A stretch of 64,000 bases of DNA from Perognathus longimembris pacificus (Eukaryota; Chordata; Mammalia; Rodentia; Heteromyidae), in contig NC_063171.1 in assembly GCF_023159225.1 (NCBI RefSeq), positions 3,267,501 through 3,331,500 of the forward strand. Reading direction: 5' to 3'. Within the stretch, counting starts at the first letter, position 1. Every line of letters begins with the position of its first letter. The position numbers and the translations under genes are program-made. This document shows, piece by piece, positions 44,351 through 56,284 of this stretch. A model generated the notes under the pieces. That model was not told the origin of the DNA and did not search any database. It saw only the letters and a program-made list of their open reading frames with translations.

Positions 44351-46125
44351 GGGTGGGGAAAGGTGGGTTTTGGCTAAGAAGACCCAGGAGATGTGGACCT
44401 TGCTTTGTATGGCCTAGCTTACTTATTCCCGGGTGCACTCCCAGGTCCCTGGAGCAGAGGCTTCCTCTAGCATGAGTTTGTAAAATGAATACTTTGCCTT
44501 TGTAATTCTATGTTGACTCAAGGTGCTTTCCAATCATTTTGGCATATACATGAACATGTCATGAAAAGAACTATTGTCAGAATCCCCTTAAGTCAGTCCT
44601 TTGGGAATCTGGATCCAGAGTTCTATATTAGCATCCTCAATATGTGGAGAATGGCCACCAAATTGCTTCCTCTAATTGCAGTTATACGGTTGCCAGAAGA
44701 GGGCAGAGATGTAAGCAAAAGTCTATGGAGATGTTACATTCACTGGTTTCTCCACCAGAGCCTGTAGATTGCATACTAATTAGTGAATAGCATTGGATCC
44801 TACTCTGGATTCAATAGTACCTTCAGAAATGTGATCTTCTGATATATCAAGGCATGAAGGTTTAAGTGTGTAGGTGTATAAACATTAATAAATGCGAAAG
44901 CAATTAATGGAAGTTGGAAATTACTTGATATATAGATACCATTTTTTAATGAAAAGAGCCACAGTACATGTTATGAAAACTATGTAAAATTAACTTACAA
45001 GGGCATAGAAGGAGCTAAAAGAGGCTGTGATTAGCAGAAAAGGGACACAAGTGGCTTTAACTGAAGGTACAGTAGCAATAGGAACTTGAGAATTTTGACT
45101 ACTGAGTCAGATAAGGCTGTCATGATCATAAATACCTACAGGGCTGTCTTAGAAATTAGACCTTATGCAGAAGTCTGCAGAATCGAATAGTAAATTAAGA
45201 GTAATACTAACCTGAATCTAACGCTAAATTTCCCAATGATAGTCTCCTTCCTCCTCACTGATCAGTGGGGCTAGGGTTCAAACCAATTCTAGCCCATGAA
45301 GACTCATTTTCAAGAAGTGTAGAGTTTTCCCATCTAGTTGCAGGTCTGTTCCTGGGACAGTGTAGAGAATATTTTGTTTGGGCTTAATGGTACCATATAT
45401 TATTTTATATTTTTAATTATACATGCAATTGAGCAAGGGGCCATCATGTTCCATGTGATGGCTGACTTAGTTCAGTGGATGAGAATAAGACTAAGCATGG
45501 CTGCACAGTTCGCCTGTCATCTTGGTCAGTTGTTTGTCCATTGTTTTGCAGAGCTCACCCTAGAAGCAAGCCATTGCCATCGTGACTGATGTTTTGTTGT
45601 TTCCCACTACAGTGTTGACATTATTTCAATTCTCCTGGTCATATTTCACCACCCACCTCCACCAATGCTCTCATCTTCATTGACAGTTGAGCCCACAGTT
45701 CCCTAGTAGCATGTCTTACCCAAATATTGCCCTTCAGAGAATCATCTTTGGACTTCTTAGTGATATTTCCTCTATCACAACTGTGCCTCTTGTTGCTTTA
45801 ATTACAGTAATCTCTGGACACTTTTAGAAATAATATAGCCACCTTCCTACGCAAAACTAATTCCAAAATTTCCAGATATTTGAGCTTTCAATATTCCAGG
45901 CAAATATGTGATGTCTATTTTAACTTTGGGCAATGATGATGGAGTTGCATTCAATGCCCAGATCTGCAATCAAGAATGATCTGTCCAGATGCAGAGAGCT
46001 GGCAGTAGGGAGCCTCTCCCTGTCAACCCTCCAGTTTCCTCTGCTTCCAACAATTTAGGCATAGCCTCACTGTGCTCTCCTCTTGCCCTGAAATAACAGT
46101 ATTGAATTTGATGAACTGCTATCTA
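44351..46125. other. Intergenic, nothing recognised
   Basis: Unique AT-rich sequence; short open frames have no recognisable product. Confidence 0.5.
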
Positions 46126-46127
46126 AA

Positions 46128-46212
46128 TGATCTGAGGGTGTAGCTCAGTGGTAGAGTGCTTGCTTAGCAGGTTTGCTGCCCTGGGTTCAAGCCTCAGAAT
46201 CCTAACAAAATA
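46128..46212 (+). mobile_element. ID SINE (tRNA-Ala-like)
   Basis: GAGGGTGTAGCTCAGTGGTA, GAGTGCTTGCTTAGCAGG and GGGTTCAAGCCTCAG are close to the ID consensus, followed by an AACAAAATATA tail. It lacks tRNA-like pairing at the ends, so I do not call it a tRNA gene. Confidence 0.8.
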
Positions 46213-47268
46213 TATAGGGATCTTTCCATAGGTCTTACTATTCTGGCTCTTGAAAAATCCAGATAGCTCCGGAGCATGGTGGACTACCACCAACTGAATC
46301 ATATAGAAAACTTAGAAGCAGTCACCAAGCCAAAACAGGTCTCTTCACTAAATCAGATTAACAGGGCCTTAAATAATCACCATCTGCTGGATATCTAACA
46401 CATTTGTGTCTTGTCCCAAATGAGGAAAGAAAGTTGTCATTTCTGTGGGGGGCAGGGAGAGGTGGCAAACCTTTGGTAAAGATTCAGATAGTAGATATTC
46501 TAGGAGCTTTTCAAGCCATGTGATTTCCAAAGCAAGTATTCAACCCTGTGGAAATGTAGAAGTGGTCCAACATGTTCATTTCACATTCTAATAAAACCTG
46601 GTTCATAGAGTCAGTGGCCATGGGACTTAGTGAGTGGGCTACAGTTTAATAGGGATAGAATAGTTGTAATTTTGCACCACAGAGCTCTAATTCTCCAGTA
46701 CCATCACAGTATAATCTGGAGAGACCTGGGCCATCTAGTATTCTGTGGAACTGTGACCTAGGTGTGGTTAGCACACATGATTGTGCTGATACCTGTGCAC
46801 TCCAGAAGCTAAAAGAAAACACAGTGATGAGTCTCTTCACTTCAGTCACATTTGGGGGAAACTAGTTTGCAGAGCTAAGTAAGAGTAAGATAAGCCTTAC
46901 AGGCTCAGGTGCATGTATATCTGCACATGCCTTTGAGAAAGGAGGAAAAACTTGTTCTTTGTAGTTTCCACTTTCTGTCCTGAACCATGTTTGACATTTT
47001 AAAGAGACTTTTAAATTATTTCTTTGTTTAAAATATTGTGAATGACTGCACCTTTTTCCCATGATCAAGTCCAGCTTCCCATTTGACTGGAGAATAGCAC
47101 TGACAGCCTGGAAACGAGGTAGATATTCGAAGGAGACTGGTTAGGGTATATGTTCAAAAACCAATGTCTTTACCTCTTTTCCTCCTATGTGAACTTGGCA
47201 TGAAGTACTTGCTAAATGTCCCAGAAACATGGTAGCATCAGACCAAAGTATGACGGGCTGTTTTGTAT
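46213..47268. other. Intergenic, nothing recognised
   Basis: No gene or repeat family is recognised up to the provirus boundary. Confidence 0.5.
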
Positions 47269-47663
47269 TGATGTGCCAGACCGATGACCACCCCCCCACC
47301 CGAAACCACCAAGGAGCTGACCAAGGAGCAAGGACAAGAGAATCATTTAATTCAGCTCGAGCCAGACCCACAACCATCCATGGCAGTGACCATGCAGTCA
47401 TGAGCCCTGCTTCTTTGTTCAGCAGGGTTTTTATTGACCATAGGGTGTGTGTGTGGGGGGGGGGGGGGAATAGCCACGACAATGGCTTTGTGATTGGGTG
47501 GGGGTTCACAGGCTTATACCTGACTGGCCAGGTGAGCTGTCTCTGACTCATTGTCTAAGGTTGTGTTCCTAAGCCTCTGAGCAGGGGGAGGGGCTGGGGA
47601 GATAGTGGGAATGGAGTCAGCTTCTGTCCTCTTTTGTTGGCCAGGTCTGACCTCCATATCACA
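47269..47663 (-). mobile_element. 3' LTR of the provirus (395 bp)
   Basis: Minus strand: TGTGATATGGAGGTCAGACC to GGTCTGGCACATCA. The poly(A) signal GTCAATAAAAACCC lies on the minus strand near 47428. It carries a (TG)n/G-run expansion absent from the 5' LTR. Confidence 0.92.
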
Positions 47664-47690
47664 TCCCCCCCCCCCTTTTTTTTGGTATGT
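47664..47690 (-). other. Polypurine tract
   Basis: On the minus strand, eight A's followed by about 13-14 G's and A abut the TG of the 3' LTR. The G run is longer than usual and may have slipped. Confidence 0.88.
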
Positions 47691-49635
47691 AGAAATCAAA
47701 TCATTGATTTCTTTTGGAGAGCTTAATCTTGACTAACTGAATTCAAACTTTGCCTTAATTTGTAGAATCATAGAGTGATTCCACCCATAGGCTGCTGCGG
47801 AGAGCGAAGATGAGACAAGGGCCAGTCCAATGATGGGAATGCTGCTTAGTTAACTAGGTGACTGGTACACTTGGAGGCAGTTACCTCCCTCCTTTCCCTG
47901 ATGTCACACCCTAATCCATGTGGACTCACTCTATCACCCTAGGCATCCCCTCTGGTAGTAGATCTCTAGCCTACCATGTATATTTTTAATAGAGCTAGTC
48001 ATCTCCTGTCAATTCAGAGTGGGAATGTTACCAAGGAAAAAATGTCCCCCCAAATCTTAGTTTCAGTGGATCCAGAGAGGCTTTCCAACAGGAATCGGCT
48101 GTGTGTGATGGAGTCCCATCTGCTTTTTACTAAGGTAGGGCCGCACAGGGTAAAAATGTAGATTTTTCTAGATGACTGTCAGGCAGAGGATGCAGCAGTA
48201 GCAGGCAGCAGTGTCTCCCAGTGGCTCCAATAGAATGTCACACCTCCTGTTGGGCTGCCTGTAACTTACTGTATAGACTGGTTAAAGAGGCTTAACCTAA
48301 CGCATGACTTGAGCAAAATGTAATATTTTCTGGTTGCCTTTTAAGTAATCAAATATTCTTAATAAGACTGGGATTTTCTAGGCCAACATAGAAGGTTTGG
48401 CCTGTAACCATCTCCCACAAGTGCAGTCTCTACTCTTGTATACTTGTTAGGACTGTTTTATATACCTCTTGTTTACCCTGCCTCATCTTCTTTTAGAACT
48501 ATGATCCCTTGATTTTTAGAAGAGGAACTGATGGGCAAAGATCATCCATCTTCTGTAACTTCTTCAGGCTGGCTCAGGGATGTCGACCTTACCTAGCCAG
48601 GAACCTATACTCTTAACCTGCTTTGCCAAGGGGCTGCAAGACCAGTTGTCCATTAGGAGCTTTACTCCACACTGGAAATCACGTTTATCATTTAAGTTTT
48701 ATCAACTACACAGACTTTTTGCAAAAGCATTTTCTTCACTGGATGGGGAAACTGATCTCTGTTGACCTAATAATGCCTAAATTGCCTCTTCAGGTCTTAG
48801 ATTTAATAAAGTCAATTTCAGGTCCACAAACTTCCTTTCCTGAACAGATGTACCAGCTCAGAATTTTCACTGCCAGTTAGGGCTTTGAGCAGATGTAGGG
48901 GATTGAGATTTTAAATCATCCCCCATGTGACAAACTTTAGTTTTACTATCCACTACTACAGATGACTGGCTAGTTCCTTCTCAGTAGGCAGACATAGGCA
49001 TTAGAAAGGAATGACTTACAAACTCTTCTGCTAGAACCTCCTGGCTCTAATTAGCTTTTGAATGGCCAAGCACACATGACTCTAGGGTTTGACACCATCT
49101 CTGGCATCCAAGCAGTGGCTTACTGTCTCCAGATGCTCCATCTCTTTTGTCCCCGGGGTGTCTGAGGTAAATGCACCTTTGGCATTTCTCTTGGTCCATC
49201 ACTGGACTTGGGCTCAGGGCCCGAGTGCAATCTCTTAACTCTCCAGCTCACAGCTAACACTCTGCCACTTTGAGCTCCAACGTAACTCTGTTCCCAGCAC
49301 TCTGCTGGCAGATTAGAGACAGAGACACTCACAGGGACCATTCTCTGCCCAGGCTGGCTGTGAATTGATGATCATGGGTCTGCACATAAGGTCACTTTGC
49401 TCCAACTGAAGCAACAGGTGGTCTACCTGGAAGGGCTTTAACACCGTGTCTGGTGCTACCTTGGTGCTACCACTACCCTTTCTCCCCATGGGGCCTCAGA
49501 CCACTGGATGGTAAACAGTCCACTCTTGTCTCATAATACCTTAGTCCCCAAGTTCTTTCATATCCCCATATTCCCATATTCCTTATCATTTAGGTGGTCG
49601 GTTATGTTAATATACAGCGGCCCACCAAGTTAAAG
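47691..49635 (-). other. Non-coding region in the env position
   Basis: Where env should follow pol there is about 1.9 kb with no long open frame and no recognisable surface or transmembrane motif. It contains a His-type LTR piece (about 47845-47950, plus orientation) and a SINE relic (about 49185-49400, minus). The stretch is collinear with 33361-36300 in the truncated provirus, so this arrangement is a feature of the family and not damage in one copy. Confidence 0.75.
49185..49400 (-). mobile_element. SINE relic captured in the provirus
   Basis: Minus-strand ID-like second-half motifs (GGAGAGTTAAGAGATTGCAC, GGGCCCTGAGCCCAAGTCCA) and CCAGCCTGGGCAG. It is a counterpart of 35925-36150. Confidence 0.68.
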
Positions 49636-52600
49636 TTAGTCAAGTCCATCTTTAGGTGCATGATGCAGCCTAAGTTTAAGAGGATTGTCTCTGTCATAGC
49701 TAATCTGCCACCAGGGTAGAAAGTTCTTTCTCACTGCAAATGGGTCCGCTGGCTTGGCGTGGGTGAAGTGGGTCCAGGTCGCTACTCTGTCGACCTTGAG
49801 TGCATTGGGAGTTGTCAGCACCACAACATAGGGTCCCTTCCACCGTGGTTCCAGGTTCCCTTTTCGATGGTGCTTTACATAGACCCAGTCGCCTGGTTGG
49901 TAGCAGTGTGGTTCAGGAGGGGGTCCAGTCTCATAAAGGGCCCTTAGCTTGGGCCAAATCTCCTGGTGGACCTGCTATAGGGCTTTGAGGGAGGATAAAA
50001 TTTCATAATCATCATATTCAGTTAACAGATGTGATTGCAGGTTAGTAATTATGGGAGGGGGGACTCCAAACATGATCTCAAAGGGGGTTAGTCCTGTCTT
50101 ATAAGGGGAGTTGCACACCCTATAGAGGGCGTAAGGTAGGAGAGACACCCAGTCTCTGCCAGTCTCCATGGTCAATTTGTTTAGGGTCTCTTTTAACATC
50201 CTATTCATCCTTTCTACCTGTCCTGAGCTTTGGGGTGTATATGCACAATGTAATTTCCAATCAGCCCCAAGTATAGATACTATACCTTGTACTACCTTGG
50301 ACACAGATGCTGGTCCATTGTCTGAGCCTATCATGGTGGGGAGACCATACCACGGCATGATGTCCTCCAGCAGCTTTTTAGCCACCACCTGTGCTGTCTC
50401 TTGTTTGGTGGGGAAGGCCTAGACCCATCCTGAAAAGTTATCTATGAAGACTAGCAGATATTTATGACCATACTTGCCAGGCTTTACTTCAGTGAAATCT
50501 ACTTCCCAATATGTTCTAGGCTTGTCTCCCCTCATTCTTGTTCCTGGGCCAGCCTCGTTTCGAGCAGCATTGGTCAGTTGGCAGGCCTTGCAATTCGAGA
50601 CGACTCGCTCTATCTTTTCGTTGGCCTGCCTAACCCTAATTTTAGCATGCCTCAGCAGGTCCTGCATCTTTCTGATGCCCATATGGGTGGATCAGTGCAT
50701 TTTGTGTATAACTTGGTTTCCTATTCTCTCAGGCAGGATAACACTATCATTAGAGTCTCTCCACCATCCATTTAAACATTGGGCCATGGGCAACTTCTTG
50801 ATCCACTCTAGCTCCTCTTGGGTGTAGTTAGGGTTTTCATGCAGGCTGTGGGGTTCTAGGTCGGGCAGAGCTGCCACCAATATTTGGTCTGCTTGGAGAG
50901 CTATCTCCCGAGCAGTTTCGTCTGCAAAATTATTTCCCCAAGTGACTGGGTCCCTTGACTTCTGGTGCCCTGGGCAATGCACTATGGCTAGTTTCTGTGG
51001 CAGCCAGAGGGCCGTTATTAGGACCAGTATTTCCTCTTTATTCTTAATAGTCTTTCCATCTGCAGTTAATAGTCCTCTTTCCCTATAAATGGCTCCATGA
51101 ATGTGATCTGTGGCAAAGGCATACCGGCTGTCAGTGTAAACAGTCATTTTTTTGCCTTTTCCCAGAGTCAAGGCTATTATTAGTGCCACTTATTCTGCTC
51201 GTTGTGCTGAGGTCCCAACCAGAAGTGGCTTGGGCCAACGACCTCTGTCTCCATTACCACTGCTGCCCTCGCAAACGTTTGTCCATCCCTGATGAAACTA
51301 CTCCCATCAGTGTACCAGAGGAGCTCTGCATCTGGCAGAGGTTGGTCCCTCAGATCAGCTCGGATTCCGTGTACCTGTGCCAGAATCTCACTGCAGTCAT
51401 GGAGAGGTGCATCCATATCTGAACCAGGCAGCAAGGTGGCAGGGTTCAGGGCAGCTGGGGCCTGAAATGTTACTCTAGGAGGGTTTAGGAATAGGCTCTA
51501 GCAGTGGGTGAGCTGTGAATTACTTAGCCAGCGATCAGGTGGCTGCTTAAGTACACCCTCGATGGCATGAGGGGTGGTGATGTATAGTTCCTGTCCCAAA
51601 GTCAGCTTGTCGGTGTCTTTGACTAACAGGGATGTTGCAGCTATTACACACAGACAAGGTGGCCACCCAGCGGCTACAGGATCCAGCTTTTTGGATAGGT
51701 ATGCTACTGGTTGTCGCCAGGGACCTAGGTACTGAGTGAGCACTCCTTTAGCTACACCCTTATTTTCATCCACATGCAAATGGAAGGGTTTAGTCTCATC
51801 AGGCAGTCCTAGGGCTGGGGCCGATAGGAGGGCCCTTTTATTCTGTTCAAAAGACTTCTCCATTTCATCAGTCCAGAGCCACTGTTGTCCTTCTTTGGTG
51901 GCTGCATAGAGGGGCTTTGCTAGTTCAGTGAACCTGGGAATCCATAATCTACAAAAGCCTGCGGATCCCAGGAACTCCTGCACTTGGCGAGGGCTCTGAA
52001 GTCTAGGAATTTCGAGCACTGTTTCTTTACTTGCTTGAGTCAGCCACCTCTGACCTTCTTTTAGCAGACACCCCAGGTAGTTTACCTTTGGTTTGCAGAT
52101 CTGAACCTTTCTGGCTGAAGCCTGGTATCCTAGGTCCCCCAATGTCTGGAGCAAGTCCTTGGTCCCTTTCAGGCACTCCTCATGGCCCTCGGCAGCAATT
52201 AACAGATCATCTACATATTGTAAAAGAGTCAGTCTTGGGTGATTAGAACGGAACTCATCCAAGTCTTCATGGAGGGCCTCATCGAAGATAGTAGGAGAGT
52301 TTTTGAATCCTTGTGGCAGCCGTGTCCAAGTGAGTCATCCATTAATTCCTTTCTCAGGGTCCGCTCATTTAAAAGCAAACAGATTCTGGCTCTTTGGGGC
52401 CAATGGTAGGCTGAAAAAAGCATCTTTTAAATCTAGAATGGTATAACATTGCCGCTCTGGGGGAAGAGCACTGAGGAGGGTGTATGTGTTTGGGACTGTA
52501 GGATGTATGTCTACAGTTCACTTGTTCACTTCTCTCAGGTCTTGGACTGGTCTGTAGTCATCTGATTGTGGCTTGCAAACTGGTAACAAGGGGGTGTTCC

Positions 52601-53229
52601 AGGCCGACTGGCAAGGTCAAAACACACCCAACTCCAGTAGATGTCGGATGTGGGGGTTATCCCTGCTCTGGCCTCTAGGGACATGGGGTATTGCTTAACT
52701 CTTGTGGAGTCAGCCCCGGTTTCAATTCTATGTATACCGCTGGTCTGTGTTTAGCCAGTCCCCAGTCTCCACCCAAGCCTCAGGGAAAGCCCATAGCCAA
52801 TAGTCCATGTCACCATCTGGTGGTGGTGGACTCTGGTGCAGACAATACTCGGCTTCCAAATTAAGGGTCAAGACTTGAATGGGGTGGCCTTGTTGGTCCA
52901 GAACTGAAGTTCTGCCTGGATGGAAATGAATCTGAGCCCCAATTTTGGTGAGCAGATCCCACCCTAATAAGGAGTAGGGACATTCTGGGATGACCATGAA
53001 CGGGTGGGTTACCTGGCCCATGCCTAGGTCTACTGTTCTTTGGGTAGTCCATACCATATTTGTTTGTCCCAGTGGCTCCCAGTACTCAGGAAGTCTTACT
53101 TGACAACTTGCCCAGGGGCTCGAGCAGAATTGAATGTTGAGCCCCGGTGTCCACCAGGAAATCTACTGGAGTCCACTCCACTTTGAGGGTTACCCTGGGC
53201 TCGGGGAGGGGGGCTGAGCCCCGTCCTCC
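49636..53229 (-). pseudogene. pol: pro-pol remnant of the gammaretrovirus-like provirus
   Basis: Pol encodes protease, reverse transcriptase, RNase H and integrase, made as a Gag-Pol fusion in gammaretroviruses. Minus-strand landmarks in order: protease active site DTGA at 53140-53151; reverse transcriptase YVDD at 52206-52217; RNase H-like stretch at about 51434-50692 (YTDGSS near its start); integrase CKAC of the zinc-binding domain near 50580; DFTEV, then SDNGP (near 50330) and the E of GQVERMNR as the D,D,E triad; and a C-terminal domain with LEPRWKGPYVV (about 49850) and TTPNALKVDRVATW. Several stops and frameshifts break it, including near 50419, 51498, 52270-52340 and 52720. No active enzyme is expected. 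Confidence 0.93.
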
Positions 53230-53232
53230 CTA
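53230..53232 (-). promoter_or_regulatory. Amber codon at the gag-pro junction (readthrough context)
   Basis: On the minus strand TAG is followed by GGAGGACGGGGC (Gly-Gly-Arg-Gly). In murine-leukaemia-like viruses the gag stop is UAG followed by GGAGG..., read through at low rate to make Gag-Pol. Here gag and pro share one frame across the TAG, so this is the ancestral readthrough signal and not a random stop. Confidence 0.85.
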
Positions 53233-55500
53233 GTTGCTAAGTTCTGCCTCAGTGACCAGCACTCGGCGAGGGCCACAATTAGGCTCATGAGCCTTGCGCC
53301 TGGGTTTATTTGGGCACTCTTTCACCCAGTGCCCAGTTTCTTTACAATAGGCACAGTGGTCCCACTGCACTTTGCAACACTCCCCATGTGGGCCTCTGAC
53401 TTTGCCCTTATCACTCACCAGATCTCGCAGCTGGTACTGCCTTTCATCTGTAGACCCAGCGGTGACTGCCTGGAGGATCCTCTCTAACAGTGCGTTCTCT
53501 GCTGCTCTTGTCTTTCTCTTCTCATTCCTTTCTCTCTCTCTCTCTTTCCTCTCTTCAGCTTTCTCTCTTGCCAGCTTCTCTTCCTGAGTCTCTCTATTGT
53601 TGTACACTTTCTCTGCCACTTCTAGCAAATCTTGCAAACTCTTTTCATTTAATCTATCCACTCTCTGTAGCTTTCTCCTAATATCTGGTGCAGCCTGGGT
53701 CACAAATGACACAATTACAGAGGACTTATTCTCGGGGGCTTCAGGATTCAAGGGGGCATATTGCCGGTAGGCCTCATCTCTAAGAATGCTGCTGGTCTCT
53801 CCTCACTGCCCTGTATCATGTCTCCTACCTTGGCCAAATTCATGGGCTTGTGTGCCGCAGCCCTGAGACCCGCCTTTAGAGTCTGGCGATAGACATCGAG
53901 CCTCACCTTACCTTCAGCTGATTTGTAATTCTAGGCAGGAGAGGGTCATACAAGGGGAAAGGCATTATCAATAAGAGTGGGGTTAGCTGTGGGCTGCCCA
54001 TTAGGTCCAGGAACCAATTTCTGGGCCTCTGTCTGGATCCTTTCCCACTCCTCAGTAGTGAAGAGGACCTGGAGCAACTGACAATCATCCCAAGTAGGCT
54101 GGTGGGTAAACAGAACAGTATCTAATAGGTTAATGAGGGCTTTAGGGTTGTCAGAGAATGGGTGGCAAAGGGCCAATAGTAAAAGGTTTAGTTTCCTGCA
54201 GCATCAGGGGCCCCCCGCTGCTCGTAGGGGAAGCACCGTGGAGTCCACAGGTCCTTGGGAGTCTGTTGGAATCATTCTATCCACCTTCCCCCTTGTACCC
54301 ACTGCTACCCCCCCCCCCCATTGCAGCGTTCACCACTGCTCTCCCCCCTCCCGTTGGTAAATCGGGTGGCTGCCTGGTCTGCTCACTTGCCGCCTCTGTT
54401 GCCCTTCCCCTGGTTCCCGCAGTGGGGGTGGAGTGGCTTCAGAGCTGCCTGGAGGGGGCAGAGACTGGTATAGGGGAGGAGAACCCATTTAGGAGGGGGA
54501 GGCGGAAGAGGCAAGTCAGGGAAGATTGATTCCTCCTCGTTGCTGCCTTGCAGCACAGGATGGGGCACTGAAAGTAGTTTTGGTCCGTTCACCCTATCCA
54601 GCCAGCTCTGAGCTGCTAGAACTTTTGCTGGTGCTGGGCTCGTTGAGGGCGCAGAAGGAACATTTTTACCCAAGGGGTTGATGTTCCAAGAATCCCTGCC
54701 ACACTAGAATGTAGGGAACATGGTCAGGGTGGCCAACATGCTGTAGGGAGAGAGCCACATCTGAAGAGTAAAGGTAAACACTACTTTGAGGCAGCAGTGA
54801 CTCCATTTTGAAACTGTAGCCATCTTGTTGTTTATGTTGAATTGTAAGAACTTGACTTGTTTGTGCTGAAACTGCTGAGCTGTAAATTCCTTAAACAAAG
54901 CTATCTTAAAGCCAATCAGGCCCCACTCTGCTATCTAACCTTGGGCCTGCACAAGCTCTGAGAAATGGCCATGCTAGCCAAAGATAAACAGGCACTGTGA
55001 GCCCACCCTGGCTGCCAAAATATTCCATCTAGCAAGGCAGGTTGTCAGAACCCAGACAGCCGAGAGACTGTTTTGATAACCTCTGTCCACCCTGGAATGT
55101 TCCTAACCCCAAGCAAATCAGAATTGTGCCCGAACCCTAATCTTGCTTGAACACCTGGTTGCTGTAATCGCTGCGTCGGTGAATGGGACGAGGCCCAAGC
55201 TGCAGCTTGCCTGAATAAGGCCTTGCTTTTGCATTTCGGAACATCTGGCTCTCGGTGGTCTTCTTGGAGGTCGTCTCACAACTTGGGGCATAACACATCT
55301 TTAACTTTCTGGATGGAGGAGAGATTGAAGGTTCCTTCAGCTGGCCACCCGACTCCAAAGGTGGGCCATTCTGCGCTGCAAAAAGAAATCAGTTTACCTC
55401 TCTTAACTCTCACACCTAAATTCTTAGCTCTTTCTTTTACTTCTTTGAAATTCCCAACTACTATTGAAAGGGGTGTGGGGTTGTTGTTAGTCTGTCCCAT
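53233..55500 (-). pseudogene. gag: gag remnant of the gammaretrovirus-like provirus
   Basis: Gag is the structural polyprotein (matrix, p12, capsid, nucleocapsid). The minus-strand ATG at 55498-55500 opens with MGQT, the gammaretroviral myristoylation-type start, and the matrix part shows the WPAEGTFNL motif near 55330. An LTR inserted at 54710-55295 then interrupts it, with about 30 residues of the matrix C-terminus apparently missing. A proline-rich p12-like part (LPLPPPPPKW, about 54500) follows. Capsid has [10 protein letters not shown] (about 54090) and [16 protein letters not shown] charged KAEERKERERERNEK stretch (about 53560) precedes the nucleocapsid zinc knuckle CAYCKETGHWVKEC (C-X2-C-X4-H-X4-C, near 53330). 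Frames are broken at least at 54380, 53946 and 53751. Confidence 0.93.
54710..55295 (+). mobile_element. LTR inserted in gag, opposite orientation
   Basis: Begins TGTAGGGAACATGG and ends CAACTTGGGGCATAACA. It shares TGCATTTCGGAA, GTGGTCTTCTTGG and CCTGAATAAGGCCTTGCTTT with the solo LTR at 38516-39205 and the LTR at 32962-33348. No 4-bp duplication is seen and adjoining matrix codons are missing, so one flank was deleted. Confidence 0.82.
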
Positions 55501-55883
55501 TTCCTCTGTCAAACAGAAATCGTCAGACATGACAATAACACAGACACTTACAGGTTTTGGGCCCCAGATACAGGTTTCAGGACGCAGGCCACGAGCTGGG
55601 CTCTTGGGAGCGACCCGCCTCCTCCCATCAGAATACAGGAATGAGAGACACTCACCTCTCCAGGTTAAGGAGCTCACAGGCTCCTCCAGACAGGGATTGG
55701 AACGTCTCCCAATCCCTCCGCTGACCCCTGCTCACAGTGCATCCGCCCAGGGATGTCAGCCTTACAGACTTACAGGTTTTGGGCCCCAGATTCAAAACAG
55801 AACACAACAATACGCAGACAACACGGGCACAACTCACTGATCGGTTTTCAACTCTCCGGTTCGGGGTCCTGGGGTTTGGGGGT
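55501..55883 (-). other. 5' leader of the provirus
   Basis: About 380 bp between primer-binding site and gag. It contains a direct duplication of 24 bases centred on TTTTGGGCCCC (plus strand), at 55546-55569 and 55768-55791. In this viral group the leader holds splice donor and packaging signals; I cannot place them exactly. An in-frame ATG at 55675-55677 opens a 59-codon extension upstream of gag. Confidence 0.7.
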
Positions 55884-55901
55884 ATCCCGGAAGAGCCCCC
55901 A
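55884..55901 (-). other. Primer-binding site, tRNA-Pro type
   Basis: On the minus strand TGGGGGCTCTTCCGGGAT, 2 nt after the 5' LTR. The standard Pro site is TGGGGGCTCGTCCGGGAT, so 17 of 18 bases agree. Confidence 0.92.
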
Positions 55902-55903
55902 TC

Positions 55904-56280
55904 TGATGTGCCAGACTGAAGCCCCCCCCCACCCCGAAACCACCAAGGAGCCGACCCGATGCAAGGACAAGATAATCGTTTAATTCAGCTCGAGCCAGAC
56001 CCACAACCATCCATGGCAGTGACCATGTGGTTGTGAGCCCCGTTTCTTTGTTCAGCAGGGTTTTTATTGACCATAGTTGTGGGGGGATAGCCACAACAAT
56101 GGCTTTGTGATTGGGTGGGGGTTTGCAGGCTTACACCTGACTGGCCAGGTAAGCTGTCTCTGACTCATTGTCTAGGGGTGTGTTCCTAGGCCTCTGAGCA
56201 GGGGGAGGGGCTGGGGAGATAGTGGGAATGGAGTCAGCTTCTGTCCTCTTTTGTTAGCCAGGTCTGACCTCCACATCACA
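55904..56280 (-). mobile_element. 5' LTR of the provirus (377 bp)
   Basis: Minus strand: TGTGATGTGGAGGTCAGACC to CAGTCTGGCACATCA. Same poly(A) signal as the 3' LTR (GTCAATAAAAACCC, near 56065). Confidence 0.92.
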
Positions 56281-56284
56281 GTAT

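Larger units (their letters stand above)
47269..56280 (-). mobile_element. Gammaretrovirus-like (ERV1) provirus, env-less, TSD GTAT
   Basis: Matching LTRs at 47269-47663 (3') and 55904-56280 (5') bound the element, with GTAT at 47265-47268 and 56281-56284. Minus-strand order: 5' LTR, Pro-type primer-binding site, leader, gag, amber codon, pro-pol, non-coding region in the env position, polypurine tract, 3' LTR. The LTRs differ at roughly two dozen sites by eye, so the insertion is not recent. Stops and frameshifts in gag and pol, and another LTR inserted in gag, make it defective. Closest group by motifs: murine-leukaemia-virus-like endogenous retroviruses. Confidence 0.95.

Noticed and set aside
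46128..46212. Possible tRNA gene
   Set aside because: A and B boxes are present, but the ends do not pair and an A-rich tail follows; it is an ID SINE.
47691..49635. Hidden env gene
   Set aside because: No long frame, no CX6CC-type or immunosuppressive-domain-like stretch and no transmembrane segment on the proviral strand; the region matches transposon sequence instead.
55223..55840. Plus-strand frame of 205 codons
   Set aside because: It crosses the end of the inserted LTR and runs antisense to gag and its leader; a shadow frame.
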